A DNA stretch of 48,699 nt from Martinezella lusitana (GTDB lineage: Bacteria; Pseudomonadota; Alphaproteobacteria; Rhizobiales; Rhizobiaceae): positions 37,798-86,496 of the forward strand of contig NZ_FMAF01000028.1 of the NCBI RefSeq assembly GCF_900094565.1, given 5' to 3'. Each line of letters opens with the position of its first letter. Within the stretch, counting starts at the first letter, position 1. This document shows positions 25,406-34,210 of this stretch, one piece after another. The translations under genes and the position numbers were made by a program. The notes beneath the pieces were generated by a model that worked only from the letters and a program-made list of their open reading frames with translations, did no database searches and was not told where the DNA came from.

Positions 25406-26887
25406 ATGACCGCATCGATGATTTCGCTTGATCGCTCGGCCAGCGCCAAAACGTCCGACAATAGGCTGACCAATGCGAAGTCCGACAGCTGCAAATCCTC
25501 ATCCTGCGGCTCAACCGCAAAACCGGATGACATGGATCCAGCGACATGGGAGAAGATAAAGGATCATCCCTGCTACTCGGAAGAAGCACACCACTATTTC
25601 GCGCGCATGCACGTCGCCGTCGCACCGGCTTGCAATATCCAGTGCAACTACTGCAATCGGAAATATGACTGCGCAAACGAAAGCCGGCCCGGTGTCGTCT
25701 CGGAAAAGCTGACGCCAGAGCAGGCGCTGCGCAAAGTTATTTCGGTCGCCAACGAAGTGCCGCAGCTTTCGGTCGTCGGAATCGCCGGTCCGGGCGATGC
25801 CTGTTACGACTGGAGGAGAACCAAGGCGACCTTCGAAAAAGTTGCCGCGGAAATTCCCGACGTCAAGCTGTGTATCTCCACCAACGGGCTAGCATTGCCA
25901 GATCATGTCGATGAGCTTGCACGCATGAATGTCGATCACGTGACCATCACAATCAACATGGTCGACCCGCAAATCGGCGCAAAGATATATCCCTGGGTCT
26001 TTTACAATCACCGGCGCTACACCGGCATCGAAGCCGCCGAAATCCTGCACAAGCGACAGATGTTGGGTTTGGAAATGCTGGCGGCGCGGGGCATCCTCGT
26101 CAAGGTCAATTCGGTCATGATACCCGGGGTCAATGACGAGCACCTGATCGAGGTGAACAGATGGGTGAAAGAGCGCGGCGCGTTCTTGCATAATGTGATG
26201 CCCCTGATTTCGGACCCAGCGCACGGCACTTACTATGGCCTGACCGGACAGCGCGCTCCGCGGGCAATCGAATTGAAGGCGCTTCAAGGTCGTCTCGAAA
26301 AAGGCGCCAAGCTGATGCGTCATTGTCGGCAATGCCGGGCCGATGCCGTCGGTCTGCTCGGCGAGGATCGTGGCAAAGAATTCACGCTCGACCACATTCC
26401 CGATGCAGTCTCGTACGACGAGCGCAATCGCGAGGCATACCGGGAAGTAGTGGCGCGGGAGAGAGGCAATCACGCAGCAGCCAAGAGCGAGGCGATCGAA
26501 ATGGTCAAAGCAGCCGGCCCCGACGGGTCGCTTCACGTCGCGGTGGCGACCAAGGGCGGCGGCCGCATAAACGAACATTTCGGCCATGCGAAAGAGTTCC
26601 AGATTTATGAAGCCTCTCCGAGAGGAATCGCCTTCGTGGGGCATCGCAAGGTCGAGCAATATTGCCGCGGCGGTTGGGGTGACGACGCTACACTCGACGG
26701 TGTGATAGTTGCGCTCGAGGGGATCGACATCGTGCTCTGCGCAAAGATCGGAGATTGCCCTAAAAAGCGGTTGGCGGACGCGGGCATTCGAGCAGTGGAC
26801 TCTTATACCTATGAGTACATCGAAACCGCCATCAGCATGGTTTATGCCACCGAGTTTGGAGTCGACCTGCTGACAGGGACGGCGTGA
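25406..26887 (+). CDS. nifB: FeMo-cofactor biosynthesis radical SAM protein NifB
   Basis: 493 residues. NifB fuses iron-sulfur clusters and inserts the central carbide to make NifB-co, the core of FeMo-co. Radical SAM motif CNIQCNYC (Cys76, Cys80, Cys83) follows HYFARMHVAVAPA; further cluster cysteines occur in MRHCRQCRADAVG. The C-terminal NifX/NafY-like domain (about 370-485) starts LHVAVATKGGGRINEHFGHA. Full length and with no frame defects. ATG 25406 follows GGAATTGCTAG; it heads the operon nifB-fdxN-nifZ-nifT. Confidence 0.96.
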   Translation: MTASMISLDRSASAKTSDNRLTNAKSDSCKSSSCGSTAKPDDMDPATWEKIKDHPCYSEEAHHYFARMHVAVAPACNIQCNYCNRKYDCANESRPGVVSEKLTPEQALRKVISVANEVPQLSVVGIAGPGDACYDWRRTKATFEKVAAEIPDVKLCISTNGLALPDHVDELARMNVDHVTITINMVDPQIGAKIYPWVFYNHRRYTGIEAAEILHKRQMLGLEMLAARGILVKVNSVMIPGVNDEHLIEVNRWVKERGAFLHNVMPLISDPAHGTYYGLTGQRAPRAIELKALQGRLEKGAKLMRHCRQCRADAVGLLGEDRGKEFTLDHIPDAVSYDERNREAYREVVARERGNHAAAKSEAIEMVKAAGPDGSLHVAVATKGGGRINEHFGHAKEFQIYEASPRGIAFVGHRKVEQYCRGGWGDDATLDGVIVALEGIDIVLCAKIGDCPKKRLADAGIRAVDSYTYEYIETAISMVYATEFGVDLLTGTA

Positions 26888-26921
26888 ATTTTTTTTAGTT
26901 TAACCTCCTCAGGAGTTGAAA

Positions 26922-27116
26922 ATGGCCTTCAAGATCATCGCATCCCAATGCACCCAGTGCGGAGCCTGCGAGTTCGAATGTCCATCAGGTGCGATAGAAC
27001 TGAAGGGCGAGAACTACGTGATCGATCCGAAGAAGTGCACAGAATGCGAGGGAGCTTTCGAGACGCAGCAATGCGCATCGGTATGTCCGGTACCGAAGAC
27101 CTGCGTTCCAGCCTGA
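26922..27116 (+). CDS. fdxN: Ferredoxin FdxN, two 4Fe-4S clusters
   Basis: 64 residues from ATG 26922, six bases after AGGAG. Cysteine pattern CTQCGACEFECPSGAI and CTECEGAFETQQCASVCPV, as in the bacterial-type ferredoxins linked to rhizobial nifB. FdxN supplies electrons for nitrogen fixation or NifB chemistry. It lies 34 bases after nifB. Confidence 0.93.
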   Translation: MAFKIIASQCTQCGACEFECPSGAIELKGENYVIDPKKCTECEGAFETQQCASVCPVPKTCVPA

Positions 27117-27209
27117 TCGCCTGTTCGCTGGCCGCCGAAGGCAATATCTCGTCCAAAGGTTTGACCTCCGCGGTTAAGCCGAGCAGTCTCAAGAAAGTGA
27201 GGCACCACC

Positions 27210-27533
27210 GTGGGCATAGGACGCGAACAAGAAGTGGAAATCGGCTGTTCACCGCAATTTCTACCAGGCGAGCGGGTTCGTGCCACGCGCCACATAAAGA
27301 ATGACGGCACCTATCCCGGCAAAGACGTTGGCGAAAACCTGGTGCGAAAGGGCGATGAGGGTTATGTGCGCGACATCGGCACCTTTCTCCAGCAGTTCTA
27401 TATCTATGCGGTCGAATGGGTGGATCGCGGCACCATCGTCGGCATGCGCGCGCGTGAACTGACGAGCCTCGACAAAGCCGCAGCAAGCATTGCCGAAACG
27501 ACTACCAGCGCCAGGGAAGGAATAGCCCCGTGA
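27210..27533 (+). CDS. nifZ: NifZ, P-cluster maturation protein
   Basis: 107 residues starting with GTG at 27210, seven bases after GAGG. NifZ helps form the P-cluster of the MoFe protein. Conserved core: PQFLPGERVRATRHIKNDGTYPG, then GDEGYVRDIGTFLQQFYIYAVEW. Its stop overlaps the GTG start of nifT (GTGA), so the two are translationally coupled. 93 bases separate it from fdxN. Confidence 0.9.
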   Translation: MGIGREQEVEIGCSPQFLPGERVRATRHIKNDGTYPGKDVGENLVRKGDEGYVRDIGTFLQQFYIYAVEWVDRGTIVGMRARELTSLDKAAASIAETTTSAREGIAP

Positions 27534-27742
27534 AAGTGATGATCCGCAGAACCGGAACCGGCTTATCGGCATATGTTTCCAAGAAGGATCTCGAAGAGCC
27601 GATCATTGCTATGGAAAATGAAAATCTATGGGGCGGCTGCGTGCTGCTTAGGAATGGATGGAGGCTAGCCCTGCCCGATCTGCCAAAGGACACGCGCCTG
27701 CCCATTACGGTCGAGGCAAAGAAGATATCTGAGGAGGACTAA
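27530..27742 (+). CDS. nifT: NifT/FixU small nitrogen-fixation protein
   Basis: 70 residues, GTG start at 27530 overlapping the nifZ stop by four bases. It begins MKVMIRRTGTGLSAYVSKKDLEEPI and ends ITVEAKKISEED, the NifT/FixU family (about 70 residues). Function is not well defined; the gene regularly follows nifZ in rhizobia, where it is called fixU. Confidence 0.9.
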   Translation: MKVMIRRTGTGLSAYVSKKDLEEPIIAMENENLWGGCVLLRNGWRLALPDLPKDTRLPITVEAKKISEED

Positions 27743-27776
27743 ACGCTGCTAACGAACGACAAAAAGCGACAGCGGC

Positions 27777-28658
27777 ATGCCCGTGCTTCCTAAATCCGAT
27801 CATCTTTTGGTCTGCCGGGGCGATTACGCCGAAAAGCAACTTTATTTGCTGAAGGAAGCGCTCGCCGCAGACGCAATAATCCCATATCTCGGTCCCGGGC
27901 TTCTCCGGCAAAGTTCGGCGGCACCGCCTGTACCTGATGGTCCAGAAGGCGTTGCAGCAGCTCTTAACACACGGGCGACAGCACCTTCCAAGATACGCAG
28001 CAACATGTGGTCGGTCGCACAGTTTATCGAGCAGCGCAGGCATCGTCGGACGCTTCAAGCCTGGATGGCGGAGATATTCGCCTCATCCGCGCCGCTGACC
28101 GGCCTCCATGCCTGGCTTGCAACGCTGCCACTCTCGCTCATCATCGACAGCTGGTACGACGGGACGATGCGCGCGGCTCTCGTGGCGAATGGCCGAACAG
28201 ACGTGGTCGAGATACAAGGCGTTACGCGGGCAAATGAGAACCGCGATATATGGACGAGAACCTACGATTTGTCCGGAAAGGAACTCAGGCCCGGTCCGGC
28301 AGCAAAAACGGTGTTGTATACGCCTCATGGAAGCGTTCGGCCCGCTGCTAATTTTCTCGTGTCAGATGCGGACTATGTCGAAGTTCTGACAGAGATCGAT
28401 ATCCAGACGCCGATCCCCGAAGCCGTCAAAGCACGGCGCACCAACCGCGGCTTTTTCTTTCTGGGCTGCCGCTTCGACGATCAGATGTTGCGCATCTTTG
28501 CCCGCCAGATCATGAAGCGCTCCAACGGCCCACACTTCGCTGTGATTGATGCCAAAACCATGACCAAGAACGAACGCCGCTTCTGCACGGAATGCGGCAT
28601 CACCCTGATTGACCTGCCGATTGGTGAAGTTGCGGCTGCTCTTGTCAATCCGGCATAG
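27777..28658 (+). CDS. SIR2-like domain protein in the nifB operon
   Basis: 293 residues. The pattern fits the SIR2-like (SIR2_2) group rather than classical sirtuins: IIPYLGPGLL in place of the GAGIS loop (about 33-42), LHAWLATLPLSLIIDSWYDG (about 116-135), YTPHGSVRPAANFLVSDADY (about 182-201, with the HG of the catalytic site), and GFFFLGCRFDDQMLRIFARQ near the C-terminus. The substitutions in the NAD-binding loop make activity uncertain. It starts 34 bases after nifT on the same strand, so it is probably transcribed from the nifB promoter. SIR2-like proteins act as NAD hydrolases or deacylases; a role in nitrogen fixation is not established. Confidence 0.72.
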   Translation: MPVLPKSDHLLVCRGDYAEKQLYLLKEALAADAIIPYLGPGLLRQSSAAPPVPDGPEGVAAALNTRATAPSKIRSNMWSVAQFIEQRRHRRTLQAWMAEIFASSAPLTGLHAWLATLPLSLIIDSWYDGTMRAALVANGRTDVVEIQGVTRANENRDIWTRTYDLSGKELRPGPAAKTVLYTPHGSVRPAANFLVSDADYVEVLTEIDIQTPIPEAVKARRTNRGFFFLGCRFDDQMLRIFARQIMKRSNGPHFAVIDAKTMTKNERRFCTECGITLIDLPIGEVAAALVNPA

Positions 28659-28856
28659 CCGCAAGCGTGAGCCAGGGAGCGCTTCGCAGCGGCACCGATC
28701 GCTTGCTCAAACTGAGAGCGAGTGACGAAGAGCGTGATTTATGGGCACGAGAGACTGCACCATCATTGTTGGGACGACGGCTAGAATCCCCAAAATCAAC
28801 ATCCCGACAACCGTCTTGGCCAGGCCCGAGCGTTAGGTCAGGCGGGGGCTTAATCG

Positions 28857-28985
28857 CTACACGAAGAACTTACAGCAAAGCGCAATGGCAAAAACCCCAA
28901 ACGGCCATGCAATGACTAGCATGGCGCTGGCCCACTCCTGCTCGACGGGCGGCAGATTTTCTTTGTCGTTTGCCGCTGATTTCAT
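28857..28985 (-). CDS. Predicted 42-residue membrane protein
   Basis: ATG at 28985 follows GGAGG by five bases. The product has a charged N-terminus (MKSAANDKENLPPVEQEW) and a hydrophobic segment SAMLVIAWPFGVFAIALCC ending in KFFV. The strong ribosome site and single membrane span favour a real gene. A second hydrophobic frame on the same strand (28745-28800: MLILGILAVVPTMMVQ) follows but has no ribosome site. No family recognised. Confidence 0.5.
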   Translation of the reverse strand: MKSAANDKENLPPVEQEWASAMLVIAWPFGVFAIALCCKFFV

Positions 28986-29118
28986 GGTCCCCTCCACGAT
29001 TAAGCTCAAATCCTATCAGGCATTTTAGCCTTGTCGCATCAAAGATGATGTCAGCGCGTCACACGGCCGGCATCTCCTAAATCACCTCCATCATTCCACC
29101 TTTCCGGGCCCGCCTTGC

Positions 29119-29574
29119 GTGGGCTTTTATGGGTGCGGCGACGATATCGTTAGCCGTCTGGAGGCCCGCGGTTTCGTCCCCAGAGATTGTATCGACAATA
29201 TCGAATATTTTTGGATTACCGAACACGGTCTCGAAGCATATAAGGCTACAGCCACATCCCTCGGAGACGCCCAAATGATCGACGAGACGAGAGAATACCT
29301 ACTGGATCACCGCGGCAAGCTGTTGTTCCAGATCGAGCGGGCGAAGCACCACCTTGCCGGTCTTGAAGCTGACGAGATCAAGATTATCAACAGCAGGGCG
29401 TCCCTGCCGGCGGCCGATATCGCCAGTATCACCGGGGACTTGGCCGAGCACCTGAGAAGCGAGATCGAGGCGCTCTGTTGGGCGATCGACCACATTGACC
29501 ATGAGCTGGAATATCTGCACGGCGACGATGAATTTGAGCCGTTCACAGGGCGCCACGCTCGCACGCATAGTTGA
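29119..29574 (+). CDS. Hypothetical protein with possible winged-helix start
   Basis: The frame opens with GTG 29119, and ATG 29275 (eight bases after GGAG) is a likely true start giving a 99-residue product: MIDETREYLLDHRGKLLFQI and so on, rich in charged residues and predicted helical (coiled-coil-like), ending in an acidic stretch HGDDEFEPF. The upstream part (LEARGFVPRDCIDN then ITEHGLEAYKA) resembles the end of a winged-helix regulator and may be a separate remnant. Neither part is recognised as a known family. Confidence 0.5.
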   Translation: MGFYGCGDDIVSRLEARGFVPRDCIDNIEYFWITEHGLEAYKATATSLGDAQMIDETREYLLDHRGKLLFQIERAKHHLAGLEADEIKIINSRASLPAADIASITGDLAEHLRSEIEALCWAIDHIDHELEYLHGDDEFEPFTGRHARTHS

Positions 29575-29625
29575 CTCGACTCTTAGATCATTCCCGATAA
29601 TCATTGCGGTAATTGGGGGATTGCT

Positions 29626-30126
29626 ATGCATCACGCCGTCGTCGTTGCCGCACTGTCGCTCATCATGGTCCCTTCTGCCTTTGCGGCCAGCGACAACGAT
29701 CTGACGCTCGCGATAACCATGAGCAAAGGAAATCCACCGTCTTTTAACGGGATAACCAACCTGGTGGACGGCACATTGATCTCATTCACAGTCAGGGGTG
29801 ATTTGCCAGGTTGCATCCAGCGATGTGGCTACGAGGGCGATGCCAGGACGGAAGGTGGCCGGTTCCATGTGGAGATCATCTCAGATCGATACCTTGAAGA
29901 CGATAGCTATACCATTGATGTGGTCACAACTGATCAAAGCCGTCGCCTCAAGTTTCCGACGTTGGACCCGACCGACAACAACCACATGATTAGATGGACA
30001 GCTCGCCTCGAGGTCGACGCCGACGAGTCCAAGATTGTGCCCGGAACGGCTCGGCTTCTTCCATTCTTATACGATGCCAAATACTTGCGAGATGAATCCG
30101 ATCACGGACATCAACCAACCCAATGA
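29626..30126 (+). CDS. Secreted hypothetical protein
   Basis: 166 residues with a signal peptide: MHHAVVVAALSLIMVPSAFA, cleavage probably after AFA (residue 20). The mature part is polar and predicted beta-rich, with two cysteines close together (GCIQRCGYEG) that could form a disulfide in the periplasm. ATG 29626 is preceded by GGGGATT. No family recognised. Its position between nif and nod genes does not reveal a function. Confidence 0.6.
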   Translation: MHHAVVVAALSLIMVPSAFAASDNDLTLAITMSKGNPPSFNGITNLVDGTLISFTVRGDLPGCIQRCGYEGDARTEGGRFHVEIISDRYLEDDSYTIDVVTTDQSRRLKFPTLDPTDNNHMIRWTARLEVDADESKIVPGTARLLPFLYDAKYLRDESDHGHQPTQ

Positions 30127-30218
30127 ACTGCGCGCAATATTAGCGCAACTTCACCGCAACGCCTCGTGGTCAGGAACCTTTGCTGCAGCTAAAGGTTACG
30201 TCCCAGAGGAGTACTCAG

Positions 30219-30443
30219 ATGAGCAACGACATCAACAAGCGTGCCCCAGATCTCAGAACGACACCGGTACGTCGCCAACCTTGGATGCCATGGGTTGTCA
30301 TTCTCGGGATTATTGTAGTCGCAGCTCTCGCCTGGGCTTTCTGGCCCCACACCAGCACGACAAATCCCAACGCCCCAGCCCAGACGACAACGACACAGCC
30401 GACCACCACAACGCCGCCCGCGAAAACGCCCGCTCAGCAGTAA
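30219..30443 (+). CDS. Small membrane-anchored Thr/Pro-rich protein
   Basis: 74 residues from ATG 30219, preceded by AGAGGAG. N-terminal polar part MSNDINKRAPDLRTTPVRRQ, one membrane span WVVILGIIVVAALAWAFW (about 24-41), then a low-complexity tail of Thr, Pro, Gln and Ala. It is probably an inner-membrane protein with a periplasmic tail. Similar short proteins are common in Rhizobiales, function unknown. Confidence 0.6.
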   Translation: MSNDINKRAPDLRTTPVRRQPWMPWVVILGIIVVAALAWAFWPHTSTTNPNAPAQTTTTQPTTTTPPAKTPAQQ

Positions 30444-30551
30444 AGTGGCGGCGCCGAGAAGATGCTCAAAGAAATGATGCCTCAGGTTGCGAGAATGTTG
30501 CCTGGAGTGTAAACGTGCGTTGTATACTCATGCACGATCGGAGAGCAGCGG

Positions 30552-30881
30552 ATGGTTTCGGATTCTCCCGAGATGGGGTCACCGGTATCCAGCCCGGCGG
30601 AGCGGCATGATGAGGATGGTTCGACGTTTTCCCAATATATTCGAAACCATGAGGCAATCTTTGGTCTGCGTGACCTAGAGATTTGTCAGCTTGCTTTCGA
30701 GCAGATTTTCTCAAGATTGAACCTAATGAAAGATGTAAATGAAGCCCAGCGACTGGCACCAATCGTTGTCACTCTTTATAAGCAAGGCATTCATGACGAA
30801 CGCCACCTCGCCAGACTTGCTGGTGCATGGCCACTTTTAGCGAACCCCTTCTTGGTAAAATACTTTGCCATTGATCCGTAG
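30552..30881 (+). CDS. Hypothetical protein, 109 aa
   Basis: ATG 30552 opens a frame with a variable, polar first 25 residues and then a helical region: DLEICQLAFEQIFSRLNLMK, EAQRLAPIVVTLYKQGIHDE and LARLAGAWPLLANPF. The latter parts look well structured (alternating hydrophobic positions), but the family is not recognised. No strong ribosome site is seen; the start could be later. Confidence 0.5.
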   Translation: MVSDSPEMGSPVSSPAERHDEDGSTFSQYIRNHEAIFGLRDLEICQLAFEQIFSRLNLMKDVNEAQRLAPIVVTLYKQGIHDERHLARLAGAWPLLANPFLVKYFAIDP

Positions 30882-31131
30882 TCGGACGATTGGGGCAAGA
30901 AGCCCTTGATTATGAAATTTCCAGATAGCGAAGCGATAGGAAGCATTGGCAGAATCTATCGTTCAGGGCTTGATTCCACTTCTGCATGCTTGAAAAAAAG
31001 CGGAGGCCTAACCCCAGCTTCCGCGCGCTCGCTTTGCCCAGCTTCGCGCGGCGGCCCCTCCAACTATTTGGCGAACAAAGATAGCCGATCTACATTACCG
31101 CTGCAGGGACAACCCTTACGATGAGAACATC

Positions 31132-31342
31132 ATGGATGGGAATAGAGTTGAAGGAAATTGGAAGCAGATCAAGGGCAAGGTGAAAGAGCAGTGGGGACAG
31201 CTCACGGATGACGACCTTGGATCTAATCGACGGACGCCGAGATCAGCTCGAAGGCAAGATCCAAGAACAACGCTACGGCTTGGAAAAAGATCGGGCGCGG
31301 CGCGACATCGACGATTGGTACAATCGACAGACCTGGGAGTAA
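31132..31342 (+). pseudogene. CsbD-family stress protein with frameshift
   Basis: The frame from ATG 31132 reads MDGNRVEGNWKQIKGKVKEQ then WGQLTDDDL, the CsbD signature. It then shifts: in the next frame the expected continuation DLIDGRRDQLEGKIQEQRYG and RDIDDWYNRQTWE runs to a stop at 31340-31342. One extra base (or two missing) near 31217 breaks the gene. CsbD proteins are small general-stress proteins of about 65 residues. Confidence 0.82.
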
Positions 31343-31415
31343 CAGGCCGCGTTGTACCATCGGACTGCATGACAACGGTATTTCGTACAGCAATGCCCAA
31401 GCACACCCACAAAAA

Positions 31416-31441
31416 GCCCCTATCCGAATAGGGATAGGGGC
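31416..31441 (-). terminator. Rho-independent terminator (minus-strand reading)
   Basis: Perfect 10-bp stem GCCCCTATCC / GGATAGGGGC with a six-base loop. Read on the minus strand it is followed by TTTTT (AAAAA at 31411-31415), so it would stop minus-strand transcripts coming from above 31450. On the plus strand no T-run follows. Confidence 0.6.
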
Positions 31442-31517
31442 AGAGTTTCCATCAAGTGCTCGTTTCAATTACGGTCGTGGGCACGGCCGACTGTTGAATT
31501 AGAACATGGTAATGTCA

Positions 31518-31838
31518 TCAATGATATACGCCCTTTGAGGAGGCACTCCTCGACAAATTTCCTTGTATAATCGACCGTATTGTAGATCGGCGGTGACCTG
31601 CCACTCTGCGGTCTATGACAACAAACCTTAAAGACTTGTCGGTTTGCCTGCGTTGGGCGGCTTCATCCTCGCGGGTTCTGGCGCCACCGGTCTTGATGAT
31701 GTCCTCGCGCCGACGGGCGAAGTTTTCCGCGGCGGAATGGAGGTATTGCGGCATGCTGCTTCCGAATGCCTTCGGCCCGACCCTTACGGGCTACGCGATA
31801 TCCGTCTCCATCGCCTCGATCAGGCGCTCCAAAATCAT
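31518..31838 (-). pseudogene. Hypothetical gene with in-frame stop
   Basis: The minus strand from ATG 31838 reads MILERLIEAMETDIA, a TAG stop, then PVRVGPKAFGSSMPQYLHSA and AENFARRREDIIKTGGARTR, all in the same frame. Coding character continues across the stop, so a nonsense mutation has split one gene. Its ATG overlaps the final stop of the RNase H-like remnant upstream (ATGA), indicating a former two-gene operon. Family not recognised. Confidence 0.55.
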
Positions 31839-32112
31839 CTCTCCCAGGAGTTACGCCATTCATTGCATCCGTTCACGACGTACATGGCGTCACGCCAGAT
31901 CGTTGCCGGCTCGTCCTTCTTGAAATAATCGATGATCCATTGGGTAGCGTGCAGCATGCCGGTAAGCTCGATGACATTGTTCGCGGTCTCACCGAAGCCT
32001 GCGGACAATGCAGCGATTTCCCGGCCGTCCTTGTAGACGACGACCTAACCGCCGCTTCCAGGATTCGGTTCGCAGGCCCCATCACGCCGAATGGTATTCG
32101 AATGGGCTATTA
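31835..32112 (-). pseudogene. RNase HI-like remnant
   Basis: Minus-strand frame reads DGACEPNPGSGG, a TAG stop where tryptophan is expected, then VVVYKDGREIAALSAGFGET, ANNVIELTGMLHATQWI, and MYVVNGCNEWRNSWER before a stop. This follows RNase HI: DGSCxxNPGPGGWGAV, ETTNNRMEL and YVVNGIxxWxxxWK. The second catalytic region retains Glu in VIEL, but the QYV Asp-containing TDS is altered (IWRDAM). The C-terminal third is missing. Truncated and interrupted, so non-functional. Confidence 0.72.
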
Positions 32113-32130
32113 AGTTCTGCCTGGCGACTC

Positions 32131-33808
32131 TAGCTAGTTTCCGTCCACGAACATCAAGTTATTGATATTATTAAGTGAATCTGAATTTTGCGCAAGCAAG
32201 GCCCGGCGGTTTCAGGTATACTTTGGGCTCATGCCACTGATTCCGAAGCACAATCTGCAACCGCCGGAGCCGACAATGCGCCAGGAACGCACCGTCCAAG
32301 CCAGTATATTCGATCTTTTCGCCACGCACGAGATCGGCCACGAACTGAAGTCGATGTCGCAGTGGCTGGACGAGCACCACGATCTGTTTGGCTTGGTGGG
32401 GCGGGATCTGGGTCGGCACGGCGTCAAGGCCACCGGACGGCAAGGGCTGCCGGCCGAGGCAGTGCTGCGTTGCGCATTGCTCAAGCAATACCGGCAGCTG
32501 AGCTACCAGGAACTGGCGTTCCATCTCGAGGACTCCGCGTCGTTTCGGGCCTTTGCGCGCCTGCCGTGGTCATGGAGCCCGCAAAAGTCAGTGCTGCAAA
32601 AGACGATCAGCGCGATCCGACCCGAGACCTGGGAAGTGATCAATCGGGCGCTGCTGTCGAGCGCTCGGCAGGCGAAGCTGGAAGACGGCACGGTCGTGCG
32701 GCTGGACAGTACAGTGACCTCGGCACTCATGCACGAACCGAGCGACAGCAGCCTGCTGTGGGATGCCGTGCGGGTCATGGTGCGCCTGCTGAAGAAGGCA
32801 GATACCTTGGTCGGCGCCGGCCTGGCATGGCGCGATCATTGCCGCGCGGCCAAGAAGCGTGCCCGCGAGATCCAGTTCACACGCGGTCAGCCCAATCGGG
32901 TCCGGCTCTACCGTGAGCTGATCGCGATCGCCTGCGCGACCTTGGCATACCTGAAGCAGGCAACCGAGCGACTGGCAGCGGCGAGCAATCCGCTCGTCCA
33001 ACTCTGGCAGGCCCAGGTTTGCCGCTATCGACCGCTGATCGAACGCATCATCAAACAGAGCGAGCGGCGAGTACTGGCGGGCGAGAAGCTGCCGGCGGGC
33101 GAGAAGCTGGTAAGCCTGTTCGAACCCCATGCCGATATCATCGTCAAAGGTAGCCGCGAGACCGAATACGGCCACAAGCTCAACCTGACCACCGGCAGAA
33201 GCGGCATGATCCTCGATCTGGTGATCGAGGCAGGTAATCCGCCCGACAGCGAGCGGCTGCTGCCGATGCTGGAGCGCCACATCGCCGTCTATGGAAACGC
33301 GCCGCGGCAGGCGGCGGCCGACGGCGGCTTTGCCAGTCGCGGCAACCTGGCCACAGCCAAGACCTGGGGCGTTCGCGACATGGCATTCCACAAGAAAGCT
33401 GGCCTCAAGGTCGAGGACATGGTCAGAAGCAATTGGGTCTATCGCAAGTTGCGCAACTTCCGCGCCGGTATCGAAGCCGGAATATCATGCCTCAAGCGTG
33501 CCTACGGCCTGGCACGCTGCACCTGGCGGGGCCTTGACCACTTCAAGACCTACGTCTGGTCCTCCGTCGTGGCTTACAACCTCGTCCTCTTCATCCGCCT
33601 CAAACCGACCTGAACTCCGACCAGCTTTTAGAATTGCGCCGTCGCTACAATGCCGGCCTCGTGGCGTACGCCTCAGCGCCGCCAACTGTATACTGCCCAA
33701 TCACAAGCGTTCATGATCCTGTCCGTCGCCCCAAAACCACTCTCACCGCAAAGGACAAACCCTTGTAAACGCGCTTAAATACGCCTGTTTGTGGACGGAA
33801 ACTAGCTA
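32131..33808 (+). mobile_element. ISNCY-type insertion sequence
   Basis: 1678 bp element with 23-bp inverted repeats differing at one position: it begins TAGCTAGTTTCCGTCCAC at 32131 and the same sequence is read on the minus strand from 33808. The repeats end at 32153 and 33786. It contains one transposase gene. No clear target duplication. It sits immediately upstream of the RNase H-like remnant. Confidence 0.85.
32231..33613 (+). CDS. ISNCY-type transposase
   Basis: About 460 residues from ATG 32231 (MPLIPKHNLQPP); ATG 32276 (MRQERTVQASIFDLF) is also possible, and the frame extends up to 32162. DDE-like positions: VRLDSTVTSALMHEPSDSSLL, SRETEYGHKLNLTTGRSGMILD, AAADGGFASRGNLATAK, and the C-terminal RNFRAGIEAGISCLKRAYGL with the glutamate. 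A short internal repeat AGEKLPAGEKL is present. It appears intact. Confidence 0.8.
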   Translation: MPLIPKHNLQPPEPTMRQERTVQASIFDLFATHEIGHELKSMSQWLDEHHDLFGLVGRDLGRHGVKATGRQGLPAEAVLRCALLKQYRQLSYQELAFHLEDSASFRAFARLPWSWSPQKSVLQKTISAIRPETWEVINRALLSSARQAKLEDGTVVRLDSTVTSALMHEPSDSSLLWDAVRVMVRLLKKADTLVGAGLAWRDHCRAAKKRAREIQFTRGQPNRVRLYRELIAIACATLAYLKQATERLAAASNPLVQLWQAQVCRYRPLIERIIKQSERRVLAGEKLPAGEKLVSLFEPHADIIVKGSRETEYGHKLNLTTGRSGMILDLVIEAGNPPDSERLLPMLERHIAVYGNAPRQAAADGGFASRGNLATAKTWGVRDMAFHKKAGLKVEDMVRSNWVYRKLRNFRAGIEAGISCLKRAYGLARCTWRGLDHFKTYVWSSVVAYNLVLFIRLKPT

Positions 33809-34210
33809 CGGGGAGCCCTGGGCGCTTTGCGGCGGACCGAGCATGGCGGGCGGATGATGAATTTCCGCGCTCGTCGTTCTTGCGGAACCGACTGCCGCCT
33901 TCTAGATCATGAACAATGTCGACGCCATGTCGGATCCCTGCGAACGGAACTTGACGCGGCTGCCAATCAACTGTTGCGCATGAAAGCCGCCTCTCGATCA
34001 GTCTTGAAAGCCTGACGTCGGCGCCAAGGCCTCGCAGATAGTCGCGTAGCGGACAAAAAGAGATTCTGGAAACACGTAGGCGATAAGCGAACCCTGCATG
34101 TGCGAGGGGTACCCGAATGCGAATACAGGATCTTTCGAAGATGAGCATCACGCCGCCCTCCTTGGAACCAAGCATCTGATCGCCAGTTTTGATTGCGGAG
34201 GAATAATGCC
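33809..34210. other. Intergenic region with no recognised gene
   Basis: About 400 bases. Open frames on the minus strand have shifting coding character (for example LRDYLRGLGADVRLSRLIER), suggesting an eroded gene, but no family can be named. Confidence 0.4.
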
